Notes: generated from the sequence alone by a model not told the origin. DNA of 64,000 nucleotides from Metabacillus flavus (GCF_018283675.1 NZ_JAGVRK010000001.1:3038001-3102000), one strand, 5' to 3'; positions 40,046 through 48,950 are shown, numbered from the stretch's first letter. Made by a program: numbers and translations.

Positions 40046-42439
40046 ATGCAAGCAAATACTCCATTGGAAATAAAGAAAAAGCGGCCGATAAAAAAATGGC
40101 TTCTTATAAGCCTATCGATTATGGCATTGGTTCTGATTTCAGCTGGTATTTTTGTAAACGTTTACACAAATAAAAGTCTGCCTAAGCTATCCGGTGAAAC
40201 AGCGATTGCGGGGCTTACAAAAGAAGCTACTGTTATAAGGGATCAAGAGGGCGTTCCTCATATAAAAGCCGGAAGCGAAAAAGACTTGTACATGGCTCAA
40301 GGTTATACACAGGCCCAAGACCGGCTTTTCCAGATGGATTTAAGCCGAAGACAAGCATCAGGAATGCTTAGTGAAGTAGTTGGAGAAGCCACCATTGACC
40401 GGGATAAATTTTTCAGGACTCTTGGATTAAAGCGGGCAGCAAAAGCGTCCCTATCTGCTTATGATCAAGAGTCTCTCCAAGTTCTTCAATGGTTTGCTGA
40501 TGGGGTTAATGCTTATATAAAGGAGGCAAAAAAAGAAGGAAAACTTCCATTGGAATTCACTCTTCTTGGATATGAACCTTCCGAGTGGACTCCTCTTGAC
40601 TCCCTGACAATCGGCAAATACATGGCGTTTGATTTAGGAGGCCATTGGCAGGGACAGGCGTTTCGTTATTGGGCGATGGATCATCTTTCAAAAGAAGAGG
40701 CCATTGAGCTCTTTCCGAGTTATCCAAAGGATGCTTCTGCTATCCTTTCCAGCTATGAAAATATAAAGCTTGATATTCAGGATACGTTTGCAAGCGCCGT
40801 CTTTCCAAGGGAATTCAACGGAAGCAACAACTGGGCAGTGAGCGGCAAGAAAACTGTATCAGGCAAGCCTCTATTAGCTGATGATCCCCATCTTGGGCTG
40901 GCCACACCATCCATCTGGTACCAGATGCATCTCACCTCTCCTTCTCAGAATGTGAGCGGGGTCATTTTTGCAGGTGTTCCTGGAATCATTCTGGGACATA
41001 ATGAAAAAATTGCATGGGGCGTGACGAATACCGGCCCCGACGTACAGGATTTATACATTGAGAAACGGAGTCCGCAGGATGATTCAAAGTTCCTCCATAA
41101 CGGAAAATGGGAACAAGCGAAGCTGATAAAAGAACCCATCGCCGTTAAAGGCAAAAAAACGATTCCCTACGAGGTGACGGAAACGAGACACGGGCCTGTC
41201 ATCTCAGAGTTTGCATTAGATAAGAAAAAAGATACGGTTCTTGCCATGAAATGGACAGCCTTGATGCCAAGCACAGAGCTGCAGGCTGTTCTCAACATGA
41301 ACCGTGCTCAAGATTGGGATGAATTCGAAAAGGCATTGGAAGGGTTCCACGTTCCAACTCAAAATTTCGTTTTTGCCGGACAGGATGGAACAATCGCTTA
41401 CAAAGCAAACGGGAAAATTCCTATCCGCAAAAAAGGTGACGGACTGCTTCCTGTTCCAGGCTGGACAGATGATTATGAGTGGACCGGCTTCATTCCATGG
41501 GATCAGCTCCCGCGGAGTGTTAATCCTGATAATGGCTTTCTTGCAACAGCCAACAACAAAGTCATCAATGACCGTTATCCATACCATATCAGCCATCACT
41601 GGGCACAGCCTTATCGGTATATGAGGATTGAGGAGTATTTGACAAGCAAAGAAAAGCTGACTGCTAATGACATGAAAAAACTTCAGATGGATCAGAAGAA
41701 TCTTTATGCGAGAGAATTTGTTCCTTCTTTCCTTAAAGTGCTTAAAGAACAAAAACTCACGGCTCCGGAAAAAGAAGCCCTCTCCCTTCTTGAGAACTGG
41801 AATTACGAGGATGATCCGGAATACGGTGCTCCTCTCGTCTTCCATTTATGGATGAAAGAACTTCCAAGGGTTCTGTTTGCGGAGAAAATCCCGAAGGAAA
41901 TGGATGAACTATTTGAGGGAAAACAGCAGGCAGTCGATGAATTGCTGCGAAAAGCTCTTAATGGAAAGAAATCGGTTTGGATCGACAACAAAGGAGGAAT
42001 CGAAAAAGTCCTGCATTCCTCCTTGAAAAATGTCCTAGCCGCTATCCAAGATCAATACGGCAACGATCCTTCAGCATGGAAATGGGGTGAGTATCATCAG
42101 GTTTATTTCGCCCACCCCCTCTCCTCTGCTTCACCTGTCCTTGAGTGGGTTTTCAACAGGCAAAAGCCCATCCCTGCCGGAGGAAGCCAAGTAACGGTTC
42201 AAGCTGCTGCTTATGAAGAGGATGGAGTCGTTGATCATGGTGCTCCATGGCGTTTCGTAGCTGACCTTTCCGATTTGTCAAAGGCTTATCACAATAATAG
42301 TCCTGGCCAGTCAGGGCATTTCCGGAGTGAATGGTACAGCAATCAGCTGAAAAACTGGGTGGAAGGAACGTATCATAAAACCTCCCTGACAAGCTACGGT
42401 GAAAAAAAATTCGTACTGAAGCTGGAACCGGGAAAATAA
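40046..42439 (+). CDS. Penicillin acylase family protein (N-terminal nucleophile hydrolase)
   Basis: A 797-residue precursor of the penicillin-amidase family. Residues 17-38 are a membrane anchor. The alpha-chain part is followed by the processing site before Ser260 in FNGSNNWAVSG; this serine becomes the N-terminal nucleophile after autocatalytic cleavage. The conserved DDPHLGLATPSIWYQMHL and GVPGIILGHNEKIAWGVTN stretches follow. Many bacilli relatives hydrolyse acylated homoserine lactones or peptides, so penicillin is unlikely as true substrate. Start ATG 40046 has GAAGGGGG about 6-8 bases upstream. Monocistronic with a clear terminator. Confidence 0.92.
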   Translation: MQANTPLEIKKKRPIKKWLLISLSIMALVLISAGIFVNVYTNKSLPKLSGETAIAGLTKEATVIRDQEGVPHIKAGSEKDLYMAQGYTQAQDRLFQMDLSRRQASGMLSEVVGEATIDRDKFFRTLGLKRAAKASLSAYDQESLQVLQWFADGVNAYIKEAKKEGKLPLEFTLLGYEPSEWTPLDSLTIGKYMAFDLGGHWQGQAFRYWAMDHLSKEEAIELFPSYPKDASAILSSYENIKLDIQDTFASAVFPREFNGSNNWAVSGKKTVSGKPLLADDPHLGLATPSIWYQMHLTSPSQNVSGVIFAGVPGIILGHNEKIAWGVTNTGPDVQDLYIEKRSPQDDSKFLHNGKWEQAKLIKEPIAVKGKKTIPYEVTETRHGPVISEFALDKKKDTVLAMKWTALMPSTELQAVLNMNRAQDWDEFEKALEGFHVPTQNFVFAGQDGTIAYKANGKIPIRKKGDGLLPVPGWTDDYEWTGFIPWDQLPRSVNPDNGFLATANNKVINDRYPYHISHHWAQPYRYMRIEEYLTSKEKLTANDMKKLQMDQKNLYAREFVPSFLKVLKEQKLTAPEKEALSLLENWNYEDDPEYGAPLVFHLWMKELPRVLFAEKIPKEMDELFEGKQQAVDELLRKALNGKKSVWIDNKGGIEKVLHSSLKNVLAAIQDQYGNDPSAWKWGEYHQVYFAHPLSSASPVLEWVFNRQKPIPAGGSQVTVQAAAYEEDGVVDHGAPWRFVADLSDLSKAYHNNSPGQSGHFRSEWYSNQLKNWVEGTYHKTSLTSYGEKKFVLKLEPGK

Positions 42440-42450
42440 TTGTTGGTGTC

Positions 42451-42487
42451 GTCATGCATCTTGTAGAAGTGATGCATGACTTTTTTT
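42451..42487 (+). terminator. Terminator of the penicillin-acylase gene
   Basis: GTCATGCATC (42451-42460) and GATGCATGAC (42471-42480), perfect 10-bp stem, then TTTTTTT. Confidence 0.95.
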
Positions 42488-42547
42488 AAAAACCAGCCGA
42501 TAAACCCAATCTCAATAAGAATACCCAACTATTCTCCTAAAATCATA

Positions 42548-42596
42548 TTGACATTGAAATTCATTCTCACTATTATATAAATGAGAATGAATTTCA
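42548..42596 (+). promoter_or_regulatory. Promoter with two inverted 15-bp Fur-like boxes
   Basis: TTGACA (42548-42553), 17 bases, TATTAT (42571-42576). TGAAATTCATTCTCA (42555-42569) fills the spacer and its exact reverse complement TGAGAATGAATTTCA (42582-42596) follows the -10 box. Each matches the 7-1-7 Fur box TGATAATNATTATCA at most positions. Confidence 0.85.
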
Positions 42597-42621
42597 TTAT
42601 AATTTACGGGGGATGGCATAT

Positions 42622-43335
42622 ATGTGGTCGAGTTTATTTCTTGCATTACGCGAAGGGCTGGAAGCAGCACTCATTATCGGAATTATTTTAATACATACAA
42701 CCAGAATTAATCGGCAGGATCTCAAATCATCTGTCTATCTTGGAGCAGGTATCGGATTGATTGTCAGCATAATCGGCGGACTGATCGTTTTTTCCGGCGC
42801 TCAGGAGATGGAAGGCTCTTCTGAAGAACTGTTCGAAGGAATAATGATGCTGGCAGCGTCCGGACTCATCGCTTACTTTATTTTATGGCTGCACCGGAAC
42901 AGCGAGGTAAGTAATTCGGTTACGTCTAAAGTTTCTTCCAATGCATCGAAAATCAGTTTGTTTATTTTGGCTTTTCTTTCCGTATTTAGAGAGGGCCTCG
43001 AGCTGATGATTTTTAATCTTACCCAGATCTCACATCACGCAGGATTGATTGCTGCAGGAAATATCCTTGGGATTGTACTTGCTGTGGCCATCACGATTGT
43101 ACTATTTAAAACAGCGGTGAAACTAAACTTATCTATCCTATTCAAAGTACTCGGTGTCGCTCTGATTTTCCTTGGAGCCGAAATGTTTGGAGAAAGCCTT
43201 TTGAAATTTTATGAGGACGGCGGAGAATTATTGGAGAAAGCAGGCTTTGCCCTATTTATGATTCCTTCTCTTTACATCCTTTTGAAGGATGATATAAAAA
43301 GAATGAGAGTAACCCGCAAGCAGGCGGACGTGTAA
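42622..43335 (+). CDS. FTR1-family iron permease
   Basis: A 237-residue membrane protein with about seven helices and two REGLE iron-binding motifs (residues 10-14 and 123-127), the signature of the Ftr1/EfeU family of iron permeases. ATG 42622 is chosen because GGGGG ends nine bases upstream; ATG 42613 is too close to that site. It is encoded alone: no EfeO-like cupredoxin or EfeB-like peroxidase gene is next to it, unlike classical efeUOB operons. The Fur-like promoter supports iron-regulated ferrous/ferric uptake. Confidence 0.9.
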   Translation: MWSSLFLALREGLEAALIIGIILIHTTRINRQDLKSSVYLGAGIGLIVSIIGGLIVFSGAQEMEGSSEELFEGIMMLAASGLIAYFILWLHRNSEVSNSVTSKVSSNASKISLFILAFLSVFREGLELMIFNLTQISHHAGLIAAGNILGIVLAVAITIVLFKTAVKLNLSILFKVLGVALIFLGAEMFGESLLKFYEDGGELLEKAGFALFMIPSLYILLKDDIKRMRVTRKQADV

Positions 43336-43367
43336 AATAAAAACCACCAATCACAGATCGATTATTG

Positions 43368-43396
43368 AAAAACAGCCGGGTCTCCCCGGCTGTTTT
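43368..43396. terminator. Bidirectional terminator between the permease and VOC genes
   Basis: AAAACAGCCGGG and CCCGGCTGTTTT flank a TCTC loop. Confidence 0.93.
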
Positions 43397-43403
43397 CTTT
43401 CCT

Positions 43404-43787
43404 TTAGCAATTGGCAATCATGATTACATTTCCGTCAGGATCCTGTATATTGAACCAGGCTGTTTCTCCCGCCCATTCCAGTTCTCTTACAATCTTTATT
43501 TCTTTGTTTTTCACAAAAGCATAAGCCTCCTCTATTTCAGGAGCATAGAGATTGAAAATCGGATTCCCGCTTATGCTTTCTTTAAATTGGGAATCAAAGC
43601 TGTGATCATCCAAGGTGAGAGAGGTTGTTCCATTGATAGGAATGTTGCAGACTGGCGAATGAACTTTGTCCAAATCTGCTTTCTGCCCGAGCAGGTCATA
43701 ATACCATTTTACAGAAACCTTTAAATTCTTTACATGAACAAATACACCATTCATTTGGTTTTTAATAGGGACTGCTGCAGCTTTCAT
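43404..43787 (-). CDS. VOC (glyoxalase/bleomycin-resistance fold) protein
   Basis: A 127-residue protein with two beta-alpha-beta modules of the vicinal oxygen chelate superfamily: FVHVKNLKVSVKWYYDLLG at the start and WAGETAWFNIQDPDGNVIMIANC at the end, with the conserved His and Glu positions. Its actual reaction cannot be told. It lies upstream of the feo genes without sharing their direction of regulation. Start ATG 43787 has GGAGGAGG. Confidence 0.87.
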   Translation of the reverse strand: MKAAAVPIKNQMNGVFVHVKNLKVSVKWYYDLLGQKADLDKVHSPVCNIPINGTTSLTLDDHSFDSQFKESISGNPIFNLYAPEIEEAYAFVKNKEIKIVRELEWAGETAWFNIQDPDGNVIMIANC

Positions 43788-43842
43788 TTTCCATCCTCCT
43801 CCGCATATTTTAATACCATTTTATTCCTTTATTTTCCCAAAA

Positions 43843-43882
43843 GAAAGAAGCAAAAATCCTTAATTTAAAGTATCTTTGCTTC
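43843..43882 (-). terminator. Terminator of the feo operon
   Basis: GAAGCAAA (43848-43855) and TTTGCTTC (43875-43882) form the stem; on the minus strand it is followed by TTTCTTTT. Confidence 0.7.
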
Positions 43883-43899
43883 ATTCTAATCATTACTCC

Positions 43900-45285
43900 T
43901 TACACCCATCCAAACAGCCAAGCCGCCTGGGCAAGAATGAATGTTACAGCGATGGCTATAACGGTTGGGATGATAAAGGACATGAACGTCCATTTTTTGC
44001 TTTTTGTTTCCTTATATATATTGACCAGCGTCGTGCCGCACGGGAAGTGAAGAAGCGAGAACAGCATCATGTTTAAAGCCGTAAGCCACGTCCACCCGTG
44101 ATCAAGAAAAATTTGCTTTAAATCCATCAGATTATCCACTTCCGTTAAAGATCCGGTCGAGAGATATCCCATCAAAAGAACGGGCAAAACGATTTCATTC
44201 GCCGGCAACCCGATAAGGAATGCTGCTAAAATGTACCCATCCATTCCTAGCATTTTGCCGAAAGGATCGAGGAAGTTAACGAAGTACATCAGAATACTTG
44301 TGTCCCCGATAAATACATTTGCAAGAATCCATGTAAGCATGGCTGCCGGTGCCGCAATTTTCACCGCTCTCATCAGGACCGAAATAGAACGGGTTAACGA
44401 AGCCCGGATCACGGTATCCCAAACTTTTGGTTTTCGGTATGGCGGAAGTTCCAGGGTGTAATGAGTCGGAACGCCTTTCAAAGCAGTTTTTGATAAAACA
44501 AAGGAAACGAAAAAGGTAACGATAATTCCAAATAAGACGATTCCAACAATGACAGCTGTTGTGACAAGTGAAGCCCAGCCTCCTGTAAACCCAGCTGCCA
44601 TGAATAGGGAAGATAGGATAATGAGCGTTCCCCAGCGCCCGTTACATGGCACAAAGTTATTCGTTAAGATCGCGAGCATCCGCTCTCTTGGAGATTCAAT
44701 AATTCTTGTTGACATCATGGCAGCGGCGTTGCATCCGAATCCCATAGCCATCGTCAATGACTGCTTCCCATGTGCTCCAACCTGCTTGAAAATACGGTCC
44801 ATGTTAAAGGCTACACGCGGCAGGTATCCGAAGTTTTCAAGAAGGGCGAACACCGGAAAGAAAATTGCCATCGGAGGCAGCATCACACTGATTACCCAAG
44901 TCGTTCCCCTAAACAGACCAAGGACCAATATTCCATAAAGCCACTCAGGCGCTCCCATCCACTGAAAGAAAATCGTTAAATACCCTTCAATCCAGCTGAA
45001 GAATTCACCAAGCATGGAGGATGGCACATTGGCTCCTGCAATCGTTAAATAAAAAACTGCCCCGAGCATGATCAGCATGATTGGGAACCCAAAAATCGGC
45101 GATGTCAGAACGGCATCCAGTTTTTCAGTCCGAACATCTTCTTTTGTTTTACTAAAGGTAACGGTTCGGGCACAAAGCTCTTTACTTTTTTCATGAAGAC
45201 TCTGAACAATCTCATCGCGTATCTCAGCAGACGAAATGTCTCGTGCCTCGTTTAATACTTTGTCAAACTGGATACTTAAGTCCAC
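43900..45285 (-). CDS. feoB: FeoB membrane (nucleoside-recognition) part, separate gene
   Basis: A 461-residue protein that corresponds to the middle and C-terminal membrane region of ferrous iron transporter FeoB. It includes two 'Gate/nucleoside recognition' modules (LGLFRGTTWVISVMLPPMAIF, LPRVAFNMDRIFKQVGAHGKQ, GFGCNAAAMMSTRIIESPRERM) and about nine membrane helices. It starts with GTG 45285 and has its own AAAAGGAGG ribosome binding site nine bases upstream, inside the end of the GTPase gene; the two overlap by 23 bases in different frames. The first 60 residues (QFDKVLNEARDISSAEIRDE and on) replace the usual linker. Such split FeoB pairs occur in some bacilli. Confidence 0.9.
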   Translation of the reverse strand: MDLSIQFDKVLNEARDISSAEIRDEIVQSLHEKSKELCARTVTFSKTKEDVRTEKLDAVLTSPIFGFPIMLIMLGAVFYLTIAGANVPSSMLGEFFSWIEGYLTIFFQWMGAPEWLYGILVLGLFRGTTWVISVMLPPMAIFFPVFALLENFGYLPRVAFNMDRIFKQVGAHGKQSLTMAMGFGCNAAAMMSTRIIESPRERMLAILTNNFVPCNGRWGTLIILSSLFMAAGFTGGWASLVTTAVIVGIVLFGIIVTFFVSFVLSKTALKGVPTHYTLELPPYRKPKVWDTVIRASLTRSISVLMRAVKIAAPAAMLTWILANVFIGDTSILMYFVNFLDPFGKMLGMDGYILAAFLIGLPANEIVLPVLLMGYLSTGSLTEVDNLMDLKQIFLDHGWTWLTALNMMLFSLLHFPCGTTLVNIYKETKSKKWTFMSFIIPTVIAIAVTFILAQAAWLFGWV

Positions 45286-45979
45286 GTGTCTGTTCCTCCT
45301 TTTGAGCCATACGGCCTTTTATTTCATCCAAAAGGGATTCATCTCCATCCAGTAATCTTAAGGCAACCCATCTTGCAGAGAGGTCATCGTCAATGAGCGG
45401 ACGGACAAGCGGTTCGATTTTGCTGATTTTTTCCTCAATAACCGTATGATAGCTAATCAGGGCCGGCTGACATTGTATGATCCCTTTGACAAGCCGGTCC
45501 ATCGTATCAAACAGCAGAGGGAATCCCGTTTTATTGCGTGCTGATATTTTTACAACCGGCACTCCGAGTCTTCTTGTAAGCTGCTGCTCATTAATACTGA
45601 TGCCCCGCTTCGCCGCTTCATCAATTAAATTGACGCAAACAATAACGTTAGTTGTCATTTCAAGCACTTGAAGAGCGAGATTCATATTCCGTTCAAGCGA
45701 TGTTGCATCCAGTACCACTAATGTAATATCCGGTTTTTCAAAGACGATGTAATTCCGCGCAACTTCTTCATCCTTTGAATTTGAGAAAAGAGAATAGGTC
45801 CCGGGTAGATCAATCAGCTTATACGTTTCGCCCTTATGCTGCATCGTTCCCTCTGCCATATCAACGGTTTTTCCAGCCCAGTTTCCTGTGTGCTGCTTCA
45901 GACCGGTCAAAGCGTTGAACAGGGTGCTTTTCCCGGTATTGGGATTGCCGGCTAATGCGACTCTGTACACATTACTCAT
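45263..45979 (-). CDS. feoB: FeoB GTPase part, separate gene
   Basis: A 238-residue G-protein domain with G1 GNPNTGKST (residues 11-19), G3 DLPGTYS and G4 NLIDEAAKRG, the N-terminal part of FeoB. After the GTPase comes the helical GDP-dissociation-inhibitor-like segment. The protein ends at 45263 with EEQTRGLKYPV and no membrane helices. The partner membrane part is the next gene. The start overlaps feoA by eight bases. Together they import ferrous iron. Confidence 0.92.
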   Translation of the reverse strand: MSNVYRVALAGNPNTGKSTLFNALTGLKQHTGNWAGKTVDMAEGTMQHKGETYKLIDLPGTYSLFSNSKDEEVARNYIVFEKPDITLVVLDATSLERNMNLALQVLEMTTNVIVCVNLIDEAAKRGISINEQQLTRRLGVPVVKISARNKTGFPLLFDTMDRLVKGIIQCQPALISYHTVIEEKISKIEPLVRPLIDDDLSARWVALRLLDGDESLLDEIKGRMAQKEEQTRGLKYPV

Positions 45980-46223
45980 GAGTGATCAACTCCCCTTCAA
46001 TTCTCATACTCTCTTCTTTTCGCAGGGCAATCGTCGTTTGGCTGACTCGAAAGGCAATGGGATCTCCAAGAGGACTCCTGCGGATTACTTTTACCACTGC
46101 TCCAGGGACAAAACCTAAATCAAGGAGTCTTCTGCGCATAACTCCTTCAAAGGAAAGTGAAGTAATTTTTAAGGTATCCCCATTATTCGCTTGGTATAGA
46201 CAAACTGTTTTAGTATTGGTCAT
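45972..46223 (-). CDS. feoA: FeoA domain protein
   Basis: An 83-residue SH3-like FeoA protein that supports ferrous iron transport, with the conserved LLDLGFVPGAVVKVIRRSPLGDPIAFRV segment. It is the first gene of feoA-feoB(N)-feoB(C). ATG 46223 has AGGGTGA about 9 bases upstream. The promoter lies at 46272-46300. Confidence 0.93.
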   Translation of the reverse strand: MTNTKTVCLYQANNGDTLKITSLSFEGVMRRRLLDLGFVPGAVVKVIRRSPLGDPIAFRVSQTTIALRKEESMRIEGELITHE

Positions 46224-46271
46224 TTATTTTTCACCCTAACTAGTTTTTTTACCATACGCAACTTTTCTTTT

Positions 46272-46300
46272 ATCATATGATTCTATTGTTAAAATGTCAA
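46272..46300 (-). promoter_or_regulatory. Promoter of the feo operon
   Basis: TTGACA (46300-46295), 17-base spacer, TATGAT (46277-46272) on the minus strand. I did not find a convincing Fur box here. Confidence 0.8.
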
Positions 46301-46448
46301 TTGGCATTCCTCAATGTTTATAAAAATCCCCTGCTGATGGCAGGAGGATTACTGCTAAACTATTCGCTTATAAGCTGAAGAAATGAAACAATTTAATTCC
46401 TGATGCCGTTCCATCCACAAGCAAAAAAAAATTATTGAGGTGGAAAAA

Positions 46449-46571
46449 ATGAATAAATGGCTTAAAGCATCAACTGCTTCCGTATTAGCTCTCGGCATCG
46501 TCCCTATGACAAGTACTAGGAATCTATACCCTGAATTGTCAGTAAATTACGATTCAGTACCATTAAAATAG
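46449..46571 (+). CDS. 40-residue secreted-type peptide
   Basis: A small ORF with GAGGTGG five bases before the ATG. The product starts MNKWLKASTASVLALGIVPM, which reads as a signal-peptide-like segment, and ends NYDSVPLK. It is in the length range of Phr-like or other pre-peptide signals, but it could equally be a truncated remnant of a secreted protein, since the direct repeats begin just after its stop. No Rap or similar receptor gene is near. No family recognised. Confidence 0.45.
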   Translation: MNKWLKASTASVLALGIVPMTSTRNLYPELSVNYDSVPLK

Positions 46572-46590
46572 TGAACGCGGGAGTAAACCG

Positions 46591-46804
46591 CCCGTAATGG
46601 CCGATTAGTTCAACTAACCGTCAGGAGAACCCGCCTGACGGAAGTTTCACTTTATCCCGCCGTAACGGGCAGTACGGGGCACGTTTTAAGGATTTCCTTG
46701 AAAATATGCTGGTGGACGCTTTTTCAATTAACTGCCCGTAACGGCCCGATTGGTTCAACTAACCGTCAGGAGAACCCGCCTGACGGAAGTTTCACTTTAT
46801 CCCC
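46591..46804. repeat. Two direct copies of a structured repeat (family B)
   Basis: The copies share an identical 51-bp core (46608-46658 and 46753-46803, offset 145). Each has the hairpin CCGTCAG / CTGACGG with a 10-base loop, preceded by GTTCAACTAA and followed by AAGTTTCACTTTATCCC. Between them the flanking sequences ACGGGCAGT and ACTGCCCGT are inverted copies. A third, more diverged copy lies at 55315-55360. Family recognised only by comparison within the window. Confidence 0.85.
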
Positions 46805-46858
46805 TATCCAATTTCGTTTAAGATTAGGGATAACAATTAATGCCAGGGGGGAAATGTC

Positions 46859-48901
46859 ATGCTATCTTATACTGAACAGCCTGACGGAGTCTTTAAATCT
46901 GTTTGCTCATTGGATTGTCCGGATCAGTGCGGCTTGCTTTTGCATAAAGAGAACGGAAAGATTGTGAAGGTTGAAGGGGATCCTGATCATCCTGTAACGA
47001 AGGGGAGCATATGCAACAAAGTGAGGCATATGACAGAACGTCTTTATGACCCGAAACGCCTTGCCTATCCAATGAAAAGGGTGGGACCTAAAGGAGAGGG
47101 CCGGTTTGAGAGGATTACGTGGGATGAAGCGATTGAAACCATTAAATCCCGATGGATGAAGCTGATTGAAAGAGATGGGCCCGAGAGCATTCTCCCCTAC
47201 AGCTTTTACGGAAACATGGGGCTTCTCTCATCGGAAGGAATCGACCGCCGGTTTTTCCATCAGCTTGGAGCGAGTTTGCTGAATCGTGCCATTTGTTCTG
47301 TAGCGGGTTCCTTCGGCTACAAATACACAATGGGCGGCAGCTTCGGGATTGATCCGGAGGAAACGATTCACTCTAAATTGATTATTTTCTGGGGAATCAA
47401 TGCAGTGAGCACGAACATGCATCAAGTGACACTCGCACAAAAAGCTAGGAAGAATGGCGCTAAGATTGTAGTGATCGATGTTCACAGGAATCAGACCGGC
47501 CGCTTGGCAGACTGGTTTATTCCGATTCTTCCCGGGACTGACAGCGCCCTTGCGCTCGGTATGATGCATATTCTTTTTAAGGAAAATTACACGGATGAAG
47601 CTTTTCTGGAGAAATATTCAGTCGGATATGAAGAATTAAGAGAACATGTCATTCAATATGATCCGGAGACCGTTTCGGCCATAACGGGCGTTCCGGTTAA
47701 AGATTTATATACGTTATCCAGAATGTACGGAGAAACCTCCCCCTCTTTTATCAGAATCGGAAATGGGATTCAGCACCATGATAACGGGGGGATGAATGTT
47801 CGAACGATCGCATGTCTTCCCGCTCTTACCGGACAGTGGATGAAAAAAGGCGGTGGTGCAATCAAAGGGAATTCGGGCTATTTGCAGCATGACAGTGAAG
47901 CACTGAAACGAACGGATTTGCTGAGGAATAAAAGCACACGTGTCATTAATATGAATGAGATTGGGCGCGCCCTTCTTGAACTGGAACCGCCGGTAAAATC
48001 AATGTTCGTTTACAATAGCAACCCTGCTGTCGTTGCTCCGGAAGGAAATAAAGTTCGGAAAGGGCTTGCCAGGGAAGACTTATTTACTGTCGTTCATGAT
48101 TTGTTTTTGACAGAAACTGCTGCCTACGCAGACCTTGTCCTGCCTGCCACATCTTCGTTTGAGAATACGGATTTTTATACTTCCTATTGGCATCACTTCA
48201 TGCAAATCCAAAAGCCTGTCATCGAAAAGTTCGGTGAATCCAAATCAAATGTTGAGCTTTTCCGCATGCTTGCAAAAGCGTTTGGAATGGATCCCGCTCT
48301 ATTTGATGTTTCAGAAGAGGAATTAATCCGGCAGGCGGTAGATCAATCAGATAATCCATATATACATGGGATCAGCTATGATGAACTTTCAAAACACGAT
48401 TATGTGAAAGCCGATGTAAAACCGCTGTTTCCGGGTAAACTCCCTACGCCAAGCGGAAAAATCGAGCTTTATTCCGAGCAAATGAATTCCCATGGTTATC
48501 CTGCACTTCCGACTTACTCCCCTCTGGTTGAGGACGGGGATTTTCCTTTCTTATTTGTTCCAGGCCCAAACCACAATTTCTTGAATTCAACCTTTAGCAA
48601 TAATGAAAAACATACAGCCCTTGAAAAGCAGCCTCGTTTGTTTATGAACGATGAGGATGCCGCACGGCTTGGAATTAAGGATGGGGATCTTGCGAGAGTA
48701 TGGAATGACCGCGGAGAATGTGAACTGACTGCTGCAGTTGGGAATACCGTACTGCCAAGTGTTTTAGTTACTCAAGGTTTGTGGGCTGACACCCCTGGAA
48801 CAAAACAGCTTGTAAATTCCCTCACTCCCGACCGGCTTGCCGATATGGGTGGAGGCGCCGTTTTCTTTTCCGGAAGAGTAAATCTTGAGAAAAAAGGTTA
48901 A
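46859..48901 (+). CDS. Molybdopterin-dependent oxidoreductase (YyaE-like)
   Basis: A 680-residue DMSO-reductase-family protein that carries a molybdenum (bis-MGD) cofactor. The N-terminal Fe-S motif has four cysteines: C-x3-C-x3-C-x27-C (CSLDCPDQC ... GSICNK). Next follow DPKRLAYPMKRVG, the molybdopterin signature around IFWGINAVSTNMHQ, and a C-terminal MGD-binding domain with the RLGIKDGDLARVWNDRGE stretch. The likeness to YyaE of B. subtilis is from memory; the substrate is unknown. The start has GGGGGG upstream. It is opposite in direction to the formate dehydrogenase. Confidence 0.88.
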   Translation: MLSYTEQPDGVFKSVCSLDCPDQCGLLLHKENGKIVKVEGDPDHPVTKGSICNKVRHMTERLYDPKRLAYPMKRVGPKGEGRFERITWDEAIETIKSRWMKLIERDGPESILPYSFYGNMGLLSSEGIDRRFFHQLGASLLNRAICSVAGSFGYKYTMGGSFGIDPEETIHSKLIIFWGINAVSTNMHQVTLAQKARKNGAKIVVIDVHRNQTGRLADWFIPILPGTDSALALGMMHILFKENYTDEAFLEKYSVGYEELREHVIQYDPETVSAITGVPVKDLYTLSRMYGETSPSFIRIGNGIQHHDNGGMNVRTIACLPALTGQWMKKGGGAIKGNSGYLQHDSEALKRTDLLRNKSTRVINMNEIGRALLELEPPVKSMFVYNSNPAVVAPEGNKVRKGLAREDLFTVVHDLFLTETAAYADLVLPATSSFENTDFYTSYWHHFMQIQKPVIEKFGESKSNVELFRMLAKAFGMDPALFDVSEEELIRQAVDQSDNPYIHGISYDELSKHDYVKADVKPLFPGKLPTPSGKIELYSEQMNSHGYPALPTYSPLVEDGDFPFLFVPGPNHNFLNSTFSNNEKHTALEKQPRLFMNDEDAARLGIKDGDLARVWNDRGECELTAAVGNTVLPSVLVTQGLWADTPGTKQLVNSLTPDRLADMGGGAVFFSGRVNLEKKG

Positions 48902-48907
48902 TCAAAA

Positions 48908-48944
48908 AAACAGGCCTCCTAGTAAGCAAGGGGCCTGTTTTAAT
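48908..48944. terminator. Terminator after the molybdopterin oxidoreductase gene
   Basis: AAACAGGCC (48908-48916) and GGCCTGTTT (48932-48940) stem with T/A tail. Confidence 0.8.
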
Positions 48945-48950
48945 GCGTTC

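Noticed and set aside
43900-45979. FeoB split as a sequencing frameshift
   Set aside because: The membrane part has its own well-placed ribosome binding site and start codon, so a natural split is more likely, though the exact junction should still be verified.
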